Assembly (NCBI GenBank): GCA_916700875.1
Contig: CAKAKS010000031.1
Location: 18,745,880-18,809,879, forward strand
Direction of reading: 5' to 3'
Source of the DNA: Sebastes aleutianus
Taxonomy: Eukaryota > Chordata > Actinopteri > Perciformes > Sebastidae
DNA length: 64,000 bases
Numbering within the stretch: position 1 is the first letter of the stretch; every line of letters starts with the position of its first letter. Below the pieces are notes generated by a model. The model made no database searches, had not been told where the DNA came from, and saw only the letters and a program-made list of their open reading frames with translations. Of the stretch, positions 10,231 to 22,100 are shown piece after piece. The translations under genes and the position numbers were made by a program.

Positions 10231-10404
10231 TAATATGAATCTTGAAATTGCGATGATGACGACTGGTGGCACCTCAGCCCTTTATGCAGCTTACGTCTTT
10301 GGCCAGCTCACATCACACACTTAAACACACCATCACGGTTGTGTCTAGATGGTAACTCACATATTGCGAAAACTTGCAAAAACTCTCGCAAGACTTGCTG
10401 CCCG

Positions 10405-11100
10405 ACGTCCTATCCTAACCTTAACCATTCAAGGTCAAGGCCCAAACTTAACTGTTCGAAGTCAATGCCAAATCTAAACCATTCAAGGTCAATGCCTTAC
10501 CTTAACCATTTGAGTTCAATGTCCAAACTTAACCATTCGAGGTCAATGCCTTACCTTAACCATTTGAGGTCAATGCTCAACCTTAACCATTTGAGGTCGA
10601 TGTCCAATCTTAACTAGTCAAGGTCAATGCCCAACCTTAACCATTCAAGGTCAATGCCCAACCTTAACCATTCAAGGTCAATGCCTTACCTTAACCAGTC
10701 GAGGTCAAGGCCAAACCTTAACCCTTCAGGGGCAATGCCTAAGGCTGCATTCACACCAGATCAGGCATTGCGGCGACACACCGCAGGGTCGTGCAGCGGT
10801 TCGGGGGTGTCACCGATGGTCCATTGACTTCACAACAATTAACCTCTTTTGTTCCCTCCTGGCTGGGTTGTAGAGCTTTGGATCACCAGTTACATGATTG
10901 GTCACCGCAGCGCGACGTCAGGTTGCGTTTCACCAAAAGTTGATTCTGTTTCAACTTTTCTGTCACAGGCCCCATCGCCGCAGCCCAAACGCACTATCCA
11001 CATTCAAACCGAATGGGATGACCGGCGTTTTACCACCAGATCTGGTGAGAATACAGCCTAACGTTAACTATTCAAGGTCAATACCAAACCTTAACCATCT
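10405..11100. repeat. 27-bp minisatellite, interrupted by a MITE
   Basis: About 12 units of CCTTAACCATTCAAGGTCAATGCCCAA-like sequence span 10405-10740 and resume in register at 11062-11100. Because 27 is divisible by three, the + strand reads as a 9-residue peptide repeat (PNLNHSRSM). That frame is a by-product of the period and not evidence of a gene. Confidence 0.85.
10743..11058. mobile_element. 316-bp PIF/Harbinger-type MITE inside the minisatellite
   Basis: The ends GGCTGCATTCACACCAGATC and its near-perfect reverse complement (two mismatches in 20) are flanked by TAA at 10740-10742 and 11059-11061. A TAA/TTA duplication is diagnostic of PIF/Harbinger elements. The minisatellite continues in register on the right side, which confirms insertion. 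No transposase frame is visible. Confidence 0.8.
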
Positions 11101-11797
11101 CGCGAGAGTTACGCAAATTGCGGGGTACCATTTATAAATAAACCATCATCACAGAGTCCCATGTGACCGGTCTTGTTTCTGTAGGAGTTGTTGAATTTCT
11201 GCCCTCGTGCCTGATCTCAGGACAGCTAACCTGACGGAAACTGAACATATGAGCAGCTTCTAGTCTCTAATTGTGTTCACTGAGCTGCAAAACTCTCAGC
11301 TCAGCAAACAGCAGTCAGACACTATCAGCAGATGTCCTCTCTGACACAGGTGGGTGTTCATTACTATTTCTCATGGGAGTTTATGTCCGCCTCAGCTATA
11401 CCTGTGCAATGATTTGTCTGAATTATTATTCTTGTTTGTTTGTTTTAATATATGGAGGACAGCATGAGTTGATTTTGACTGAGGAGGTTAATTGAAATGT
11501 TTTGCGTCTGCTGACAATACACAGTATGGATGTAATTTTCTGCTGCTTGAGTAGTTTTTTTTCCCCACAGAAGACAAGTAGAAAGGGTTCAAACACTGTC
11601 ACAGATTATAATGTTATTGCTTAAAGTCAAAAGCATGAAGGACCTGATTTTGTGTAATGGAAACATCATAATGGAAATATAATTCTGACACAATAAAAGT
11701 AATAATAATGGCTTTATTAAGGAGACAAAGAGAAAGTCCATTGTGTACTAAATAAAAACAGAACACACCTAAAAGAGGAGTCACGCTACGTGAAGGA
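11100..11797. other. intergenic DNA upstream of glutamine synthetase
   Basis: AT-rich DNA with no recognised gene or clear repeat. It is the likely distal promoter region of the glutamine synthetase gene. Confidence 0.4.
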
Positions 11798-11926
11798 CAC
11801 GTGTGCCTGCGTCATCAGCGTGGTATTTGCTTTCCAGTTAAAAAGGAGAAGCAGGTTTAGGCACGTCAAACACACAAGTTCTCTTGAAGTTGTCACTTGA
11901 CTCCACCTGAAGTCGCCTCTAACACA
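11798..11926 (+). promoter_or_regulatory. glul: glutamine synthetase promoter and untranslated exon 1 (inferred)
   Basis: A CACGTG E-box at 11798-11803 and a TATA-like TTAAAAAG at 11838-11845 are followed about 80 bp later by a strong donor, ACA|GTAAGT, at 11927. Vertebrate glutamine synthetase genes start with an untranslated exon, and this block sits 1.1 kb before the coding start, as expected. Both ends are inferred; cDNA would fix them. Confidence 0.45.
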
Positions 11927-13010
11927 GTAAGTCTAAATATTTGTCTATGTGTATTATGTTTATTTTGCTTTGTTGAACAGCATTGTGTAATCTGTTAAAT
12001 ACAACTCTCATCAGTTGAGTTAATTCATCAAATCTCCATTTATTTGCTCCTTACATGATCGAAAGTGATGCTGAGTGATGCAATGAGTTAGACAAGCTGC
12101 CTGAACTAACCAGTTTTTGTGGAAGAGTTTTATGAACAGTTTAAATCTTCAGGTTATAGTGTAAATATCAGTTTTAAAGTATACAGTTAAGTTAATAACT
12201 TGAATTTGTTTTCATATATGTGGAACCTTAGAAAAGCATAATGTTACAATATGATAAAGATATGATCTTTATCCACAACTGGATGACACATAATACATTT
12301 TTCACACATTTTGTAAAAAAAAACAACTCCATAGTTATGTGTGTATTTGTTTTAAGCAAATAGTAGAGAATTAGTATAATATGTTTAACATACTTCTCAC
12401 TTTCATTTTACCGACACCGAGCACAAAAGTCAAATTTAATTTATGTATTATTAATGATTATTTTCTTTCTTTCTTTCTCCCAAGTTGTGGTTATTGAAAT
12501 ATGCTTTTACTCTAAGACCACTTTTACTGTCATGGTCAAAGATTGCATATACACATGTGTATATATATATATATATATTTGTGTAATGTTAAAATAAAAA
12601 TATATAATATTTTTAAAAAAGATTGAGAGAGTCAGAGACTAGACGTCAAATCTTATGAACAATCGGATTTTTTGTTTTTGTTTTTGCATTTAGCTTTTTG
12701 CGACTGTTTGTGTTTCAAGCCCTGCAGGTTTCCATCCTATAAGCAAACTTAAATCCAGTTTAGTTGCTCCGGTGAGACAACATCATTATCACCCAGCAAA
12801 CAGACAAACAGAAAAGAGAGTTTATATTAGCTTATGTTAAAAGTACAAGTAAATAATGTATGTATGCCTAGTGGCCCTAAAGAAAAGATTAATCTATTGT
12901 AGAGCATGGATGAATGAATGGAAAACCTTAGACATGAGTTTATACGTCACATAATGTAATAACAAACCCCACCTTTGCATTCTATTCTGCTTCTCTGATT
13001 AAAGGCAAGC

Positions 13011-13179
13011 ATGGCATCGGTGTCGCTCAGCTCCCACCTCAACAAGGCTGTACGCCAGCAGTACATGACCCTGCCGCAGGGAGGGAAGTGCCAGGTTACC
13101 TACATCTGGATCGACGGCACCGGAGAGGGGCTTCGCAACAAGACCCGAACCCTGGACACTGAGCCAAAAACCATAGATG
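13011..13179 (+). CDS. glul: glutamine synthetase coding exon 1
   Basis: The exon probably begins at 13005 after a CTCTGATTAAAG acceptor. ATG at 13011 matches the family N-terminus. The donor GTAAAT is at 13180 and the exon leaves in phase 1. It encodes the N-terminal helix and the IDGTGEGLRNKTRTL segment. Confidence 0.95.
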
Positions 13180-16100
13180 GTAAATGCCCTCTTTTATGAT
13201 TTATCGGCCTATAACATGCACATTTTACTTAACTATATGGAGTCATTTCTCACCCTTTAATTCTATACATGATAATGGTCAAATATGCATGGAATTAGTT
13301 TGTTTAAGGGGTAAAACTATTGAGTCTGCTCTTATATGAATAATTAAGGGCTTTAACAACTTAATTTAAGGGTTATTTAAACTGCATGTCTCCCAACCTT
13401 GCATATGTGTGTGTGGGCGTGTGTGTGTCTGTATGTGTGTGTATAGATTACAGAATGATTGAGGTATTTGATATGTTCTTTGGGAGAAGTGCTCGCACAC
13501 CTACATTGTACACAACACCAAGCATCCTGTTAATTGATAAGGCGGTGTTGCTGAACAAACATTTGTTACAGTTCAATGCACTAGTCGAGTTTGGACGTGG
13601 AATTAATTAACTGTTATTAATTCAATTGGCAAGTTAATAATGACATTTATTTTGTACATTTGAGATCTCAGCATTTACATCTAAAACAGTTTGCAATATG
13701 AAATTGCTGTTCTCCTTGTGGAACCTGCATCACACTGTGAAGTATTTTAGTAGACGTTTGATGTACTGGTATTTTAACTTTTGTATTCAAGAAATAGTTT
13801 GACATTTTGTTCAATACTTTTATTCACCTTTTAGTTGAGAGTTTGATGAAAAGATTGATACCACTCTCTCTGTCCAACGGTAACAAAATCTGCTTACCAG
13901 CACCTCTACAGCTCACAAATTAACAAAGCATAATGCATGTTTGTGAGAATGAGAATACTTACTGCGCATGGCCAAGAAATAATCCGGCTGACGCGCTACT
14001 TTCTGTTAAAAAGCTCTGTATGCCTTCTGCCCACCATCGAACAGAAGGCACAAAAAGTTTTGTAACTAGCATGATGTAGCATTTAGCCACCAAAAAGACC
14101 TAAAAAGCTCTCAGGAGATGGTGGAGACCAAAAAAGAGTTAAAAGCGAAGGTGAATATTGTCCTTACATTCATCAGATGGACACAAACACAACTCCAAAT
14201 AAATGCTAATGTTAGAAGGTTATTGTTTGCTAACACATTAATGTTAACAACTTGAATATGTCAATGATTTGTTACCAACTTGTTCCGCTGCAACCAATAT
14301 CACTAATCTTAAATTTTCTTCCTTGTGTCCTTCTGTCTTAAATTTTCTTCCTTTCTTTTTTCTCTTCTTTCTTTCTTTCTTTCTATATCCTCATCTTTCC
14401 TTTCTTTCCTTCTGCTGCTTTCTCAACTGATCTGAAAGCATGGAACTAATGGTTTTCATTCAACATTTACCTTGTAAAGGAGTGTAATGTAACGTAATTG
14501 AGTTGCTTCCTATTGTGATGTTTCTACTTTTAGTTAAGGAAATATTCTTCTGGTCACCAAGTACTAATCAACAATGTACAGGAATTTTTCTCGGTGACAT
14601 CAGAGCTAAAATGGTCTGTGAGCGTAACAGGTTTCACAGCTGAGTTATATTTAGAAGAGATGTGTTGATGCTAATCGTTTGGGTAAATCTATCTTGTCAG
14701 ATGTTCCCGAGTGGAACTTCGATGGCTCGAGCACATACCAGGCCGAAGGCTCCAACAGCGACATGTACCTCGTCCCAGTCAGCATGTTCAGGGATCCCTT
14801 CTCCCTGGACCCCAACAAGCTGGTCCTCTGTGAGGTCTACAAATACAACCGTTTGCCTGCAGGTACATTTTGCACATGTCTGTTCATGTTTTACTGCTGA
14901 AATCCTGCTCAGTAAGGTCAGGACAAAAGAGTTGTACTTACTACTTACTATTCTTTACCGTCTAGAAACGAACCATCGAGCGAGCTGCACCAAAGTGATG
15001 GAGAAGGTTAAAGAGCACATCATCTGGTTTGGCATGGAGCAGGAGTACACGCTCTTAGGAATAGATGGACATCCTTATAGTTGGCCCCTAAATGGATACC
15101 CAGCACCCCAAGGTGAATCAGCTGTCATTTTCTCTCCCCTCTTTGTTCACTTCATTCATGTGGAAGAAATATTGAGAAAAATATACTGTTTCATAAGGCA
15201 TACTTCATGAAGGGTTTATAAGTTGATTGAGTATTGGAGCAGTAATAGGCAATCAGTGTAATAAGCCATCAAGTCTGCAGTTAGACGCAAATGTTAGTAA
15301 GTCTCTAGTAAAGAGTTCTTAATCATCAAATCTGCATACATATTAAGAATATGTAAATACATACATTTTGGTTTGGACGCTTTCTGCTCATGATCCCGCA
15401 CACCAGGAAGGAATTTCTCACAACCTGGCAACCCAAAAGTTCTCCTTACAAATAGATTATTACTGGTCAGGTCTTCCTGGTGAATTAAAGAGCAAGACAA
15501 AGTAAATTATGCTGGATGAGCCAAAGTTTGCTTGTTTTTTTGTTTTTTGTTTTTTACAAACTGGCAACACAAAGGTTTTATATTTTATAATGTCTTAATA
15601 CTGATTTATAAGGCAACACAATTTTTTTTTAACCATTAATAAACCCGTTAATTACAACTCATAAACCCTTAATAAATTATGTCTTATTATAAAGTGCTAC
15701 AAAAAAAAATGTCTCGGGGTTGTCAATTAATGACAAATATAATGTTTTTTTTTTTTAGTACAAGTTTGTATTTATTTTGTCTAAACAAGCTTCCTATCAT
15801 GTCACCCACTTTAAGGACCCTACTACTGTGGTGTGGGGGCAGACAAAGTTTATGGACGGGACGTTGTGGAGTCCCACTACAAGGCCTGCCTCTATGCAGG
15901 GGTCAAAATCTACGGCACCAATGCTGAAGTTATGCCATCTCAGGTAAGTGTCGCCGTTATTCTAACGCACAGTGGAAAGAGGATGCTTTCTCGTTGACAC
16001 GATTTCAATTCTTTGTCCATTTGTTTTTGACACAATTCCCTAATTTCTCTCTTGTCTTTGCCTCTCCTTCTTCTAACTTCAGTGGGAGTTCCAGGTGGGA

Positions 16101-19100
16101 CCCTGTGAGGGCATTGAGATGGGCGACCATCTCTGGGTTGCACGCTTCCTGTTGCATCGCGTGAGTGAAGACTTTGGGGTTGTTGCAACACTAGACCCCA
16201 AACCAATGAAGGGCAACTGGAACGGTGCTGGTTGCCACACGAATGTCAGCACCAAGAAGATGAGAGAAGAAAAAGGACTGCAGTGAGTAAACGTTTCCTT
16301 TGAAACTTGTAACAACAGTAATTAATGTATTAATTAAATTAATTAAATGGTAACACCCTTAATAATTTAGGATTAAAGTATCCCAGCCAATGAAATATTA
16401 ATAACACACCACAACAAAAATTGTCTTATTAATTGATTATTAATCCTGCTCATGTTTGAGTATTTTGTCTTCCAAAACTGACTAAAATAGAAAGCCCACC
16501 ATACATTTTCAGTGGAAACATTTTTACTGATTTTCAGGCCAAAGTTGATCTAGAAAGATTAATGTTCTGGTAAATAGTGTCACTCATAGTTGCTAAAACA
16601 AGGCTCTAATTGTGTTTGCATGATCACAAATCTCTCTATTGACTGATTCACTTTTTATTTGATATGACTCAATAATATAACTGTTTTTGAGTTGATTTTA
16701 ACAATTCCATAAAATTCAAGTGTAATGTACGTGTACTTTACTTTTTGTGTACTTATTTTGACCATTTTCGGTTCTCAATGATAAAAGCACAACATGCTCC
16801 AGCTTCTCTAACAAACAACATTTTTCACCAGATTATCATTTGACATTGACACACGTACCTTTGACATTTCTCTAGTTTTACAACGTGGCATTTTTCCAAG
16901 ACAAAGCTTAGAAAAATGTTACGGATGCAAAACATCTAAAGAAAACAAGCTTTAGGCCATGAGTCAAAGTGTTTCTGTGACTGCGAAGTAAACTGAGTTT
17001 CTGTAAATTGTGTAACTTAAAGTGCCAAACCCACAAAAAACTATTGCCAAACTATACAGTTTCCCTCAGCTCTACAGAGTTTTATAGACTTTCAGATCAC
17101 TGTTTTGGTTTTCTGGCCCCCAATTGTACTGTTTTGGGTCAATCTCACAGCCGTCATTAGCATTGTTTCTGGGCACAACAGGCAGCTATTTTTGACGGAA
17201 AAGCTCTAAAAACAGCTTAAGACGGCAGACATTTCCCTCAGGAGTTGGTGGAGACCAAAATCAGATCTAAAAGGAGATTGAATATTGGACTTAGGCTACA
17301 TCCACACTAAGACCACCTAAGATCTCCATCCAGACAAGCTATTTGGGGCCGTTTCAGAATTAATCTTCGTCCATACTACCACACCTGAAAACGCATGTCA
17401 GCAGCATTTTTAAACGTCTCTGTTTTAAGGGCTCGAAAACGCCGGAGTAGTGTGGACGCTAGGCATAAACGTAGCAAAAGTTATGCATTTTAAAATGAAA
17501 GCGTATTAGTGACAATGTAGCCTTACATTCATCAGATGACCACAAACGGGAGCGTGTCTATGTTCCCTACAGTTCAATATTCTGTTAACACACATTAAAG
17601 GTGCAGTGTGAAAGATCTGGTTGCATCGAGTAGTGAGGTTGCAGATTGCAACCATCTAAAATTTCTCCCGTGTTCCAAGCATGTAGGATAGATGACACAA
17701 AAACGTGAAAATGTGAATGGCGCAGTGCTGTCTGTTCTGGGCTACTGTAGAAACATGGCGATTTAGGGAACAGGTTTTTCAGGTTTCCATTATGTGCTAT
17801 ATAGAGCTGGGGAACTAGCCCGTTCTCATTCCCAGGTTGTCAAAAACAACATGGCCTCATGGTTCAGGTCATTCCTGTATTAGGATTCTTTCAAGACAAA
17901 GCTTAGAAAATTTTGTACAGACTTAAAACATCTAAAGAAAACAAGCTTTAGGCCATGAGTCAAAGTGTTCCTGTGACTGCGAAGTAAACTGAGTTTCTGT
18001 AAATTGTGTAACTTAAAGTGCCAAACCCACAAAAAACTATTGCCAAACTATACAGTTTCCCTCAGCTCTACAGAGTTTTATAGACTTTCAGATCACTGTT
18101 TTGGTTTTCTGGCCCCCAATTGTACTGTTTTGGGTCAATCTCACAGCCGTCATTAGCATTGTTTCTGGGCACAACAGGCAGCTATTTTTGACGGAAAAGC
18201 TCTAAAAACAGCTTAAGACGGCAGACATTTCCCTCAGGAGTTGGTGGAGACCAAAATCAGATCTAAAAGGAGATTGAATATTGGACTTAGGCTACATCCA
18301 CACTAAGACCACCTAAGATCTCCATCCAGACAAGCTATTTGGGGCCGTTTCAGAATTAATCTTCGTCCATACTACCACACCTGAAAACGCATGTCAGCAG
18401 CATTTTTAAACGTCTCTGTTTTAAGGGCTCGAAAATGCCGGAGTAGTGTGGACGCTAGGCATAAACGTAGCAAAAGTTATGCATTTTAAAACGAAAGCGT
18501 ATTAGTGACAATGTAGCCTTACATTCATCAGATGACCACAAACGGGAGCGTGTCTATGTTCCCTATAGTTCAATATTCTGTTAACACACATTAAAGGTGC
18601 AGTGTGAAAGATCTGGTTGCATCGAGTAGTGAGGTTGCAGATTGCAACCATCTAAAATTTCTCCCGTGTTCCAAGCATGTAGGATAGATGACACAAAAAC
18701 GTGAAAATGTGAATGGCGCAGTGCTGTCTGTTCTGGGCTACTGTAGAAACATGGCGATTTAGGGAACAGGTTTTTCAGGTTTCCATTATGTGCTATATAG
18801 AGCTGGGGAACTAGCCCGTTCTCATTCCCAGGTTGTCAAAAACAACATGGCCTCATGGTTCAGGTCATTCCTGTATTAGGATTCTTTCAAGACAAAGCTT
18901 AGAACATTTTGTACAGACTTAAAACATCTAAAGAAAACAAGCTTTAGGCCATGAGTCAAAGTGTTTCTGTGACTGCGAAGTAAACTGAGTTTCTGTAAAT
19001 TGTGTAACTTAAAGTGCCAAACCCACAAAAAACTATTGCCAAACTATACAGTTTCCCTCAGCTCTACAGAGTTTTATAGACTTTCAGATCACTGTTTTGG

Positions 19101-22100
19101 TTTTCTGGCCCCCAATTGTACTGTTTTGGGTCAATCTCACAGCCGTCATTAGCATTGTTTCTGGGCACAACAGGCAGCTATTTTTGACGGAAAAGCTCTA
19201 AAAACAGCTTAAGACGGCAGACATTTCCCTCAGGAGTTGGTGGAGACCAAAATCAGATCTAAAAGGAGATTGAATATTGGACTTAGGCTACATCCACACT
19301 AAGACCACCTAAGATCTCCATCCAGACAAGCTATTTGGGGCCGTTTCAGAATTAATCTTCGTCCATACTACCACACCTGAAAACGCATGTCAGCAGCATT
19401 TTTAAACGTCTCTGTTTTAAGGGCTCGAAAACGCCGGAGTAGTGTGGACGCTAGGCATAAACGTAGCAAAAGTTATGCATTTTAAAACGAAAGCGTATTA
19501 GTGACAATGTAGCCTTACATTCATCAGATGACCACAAACGGGAGCGTGTCTATGTTCCCTATAGTTCAATATTCTGTTAACACACATTAAAGGTGCAGTG
19601 TGAAAGATCTGGTTGCATCGAGTAGTGAGGTTGCAGATTGCAACCATCTAAAATTTCTCCCGTGTTCCAAGCATGTAGGATAGATGACACAAAAACGTGA
19701 AAATGTGAATGGCGCAGTGCTGTCTGTTCTGGGCTACTGTAGAAACATGGCGATTTAGGGAACAGGTTTTTCAGGTTTCCATTATGTGCTATATAGAGCT
19801 GGGGAACTAGCCCGTTCTCATTCCCAGGTTGTCAAAAACAACATGGCCTCATGGTTCAGGTCATTCCTGTATTAGGATTCTTTCAAGACAAAGCTTAGAA
19901 AATTTTGTACAGACTTAAAACATCTAAAGAAAACAAGCTTTAGGCCATGAGTCAAAGTGTTTCTGTGACTGCGAAGTAAACTGAGTTTCTGTAAATTGTG
20001 TAACTTAAAGTGCCAAACCCACAAAAAACTATTGCCAAACTATACAGTTTCCCTCAGCTCTACAGAGTTTTATAGACTTTCAGATCACTGTTTTGGTTTT
20101 CTGGCCCCCAATTGTACTGTTTTGGGTCAATCTCACAGCCGTCATTAGCATTGTTTCTGGGCACAACAGGCAGCTATTTTTGACGGAAAAGCTCTAAAAA
20201 CAGCTTAAGACGGCAGACATTTCCCTCAGGAGTTGGTGGAGACCAAAATCAGATCTAAAAGGAGATTGAATATTGGACTTAGGCTACATCCACACTAAGA
20301 CCACCTAAGATCTCCATCCAGACAAGCTATTTGGGGCCGTTTCAGAATTAATCTTCGTCCATACTACCACACCTGAAAACGCATGTCAGCAGCATTTTTA
20401 AACGTCTCTGTTTTAAGGGCTCGAAAACGCCGGAGTAGTGTGGACGCTAGGCATAAACGTAGCAAAAGTTATGCATTTTAAAATGAAAGCGTATTAGTGA
20501 CAATGTAGCCTTACATTCATCAGATGACCACAAACGGGAGCGTGTCTATGTTCCCTACAGTTCAATATTCTGTTAACACACATTAAAGGTGCAGTGTGAA
20601 AGATCTGGTTGCATCGAGTAGTGAGGTTGCAGATTGCAACCATCTAAAATTTCTCCCGTGTTCCAAGCATGTAGGATAGATGACACAAAAACGTGAAAAT
20701 GTGAATGGCGCAGTGCTGTCTGTTCTGGGCTACTGTAGAAACATGGCGATTTAGGGAACAGGTTTTTCAGGTTTCCATTATGTGCTATATAGAGCTGGGG
20801 AACTAGCCCGTTCTCATTCCCAGGTTGTCAAAAACAACATGGCCTCATGGTTCAGGTCATTCCTGTATTAGGATTCTTTCAAGACAAAGCTTAGAAAATT
20901 TTGTACAGACTTAAAACATCTAAAGAAAACAAGCTTTAGGCCATGAGTCAAAGTGTTCCTGTGACTGCGAAGTAAACTGAGTTTCTGTAAATTGTGTAAC
21001 TTAAAGTGCCAAACCCACAAAAAACTATTGCCAAACTATACAGTTTCCCTCAGCTCTACAGAGTTTTATAGACTTTCAGATCACTGTTTTGGTTTTCTGG
21101 CCCCCAATTGTACTGTTTTGGGTCAATCTCACAGCCGTCATTAGCATTGTTTCTGGGCACAACAGGCAGCTATTTTTGACGGAAAAGCTCTAAAAACAGC
21201 TTAAGACGGCAGACATTTCCCTCAGGAGTTGGTGGAGACCAAAATCAGATCTAAAAGGAGATTGAATATTGGACTTAGGCTACATCCACACTAAGACCAC
21301 CTAAGATCTCCATCCAGACAAGCTATTTGGGGCCGTTTCAGAATTAATCTTCGTCCATACTACCACACCTGAAAACGCATGTCAGCAGCATTTTTAAACG
21401 TCTCTGTTTTAAGGGCTCGAAAATGCCGGAGTAGTGTGGACGCTAGGCATAAACGTAGCAAAAGTTATGCATTTTAAAACGAAAGCGTATTAGTGACAAT
21501 GTAGCCTTACATTCATCAGATGACCACAAACGGGAGCGTGTCTATGTTCCCTATAGTTCAATATTCTGTTAACACACATTAAAGGTGCAGTGTGAAAGAT
21601 CTGGTTGCATCGAGTAGTGAGGTTGCAGATTGCAACCATCTAAAATTTCTCCCGTGTTCCAAGCATGTAGGATAGATGACACAAAAACGTGAAAATGTGA
21701 ATGGCGCAGTGCTGTCTGTTCTGGGCTACTGTAGAAACATGGCGATTTAGGGAACAGGTTTTTCAGGTTTCCATTATGTGCTATATAGAGCTGGGGAACT
21801 AGCCCGTTCTCATTCCCAGGTTGTCAAAAACAACATGGCCTCATGGTTCAGGTCATTCCTGTATTAGGATTCTTTCAAGACAAAGCTTAGAACATTTTGT
21901 ACAGACTTAAAACATCTAAAGAAAACAAGCTTTAGGCCATGAGTCAAAGTGTTCCTGTGACTGCGAAGTAAACTGAGTTTCTGTAAATTGTGTAACTTAA
22001 AGTGCCAAACCCACAAAAAACTATTGCCAAACTATACAGTTTCCCTCAGCTCTACAGAGTTTTATAGACTTTCAGATCACTGTTTTGGTTTTCTGGCCCC

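Noticed and set aside
10339..10827. Open frames encoding a PNLNHSRSM-type peptide repeat
   Set aside because: They are a consequence of the 27-bp minisatellite period being divisible by three. A MITE interrupts the array and there is no start or splice context.
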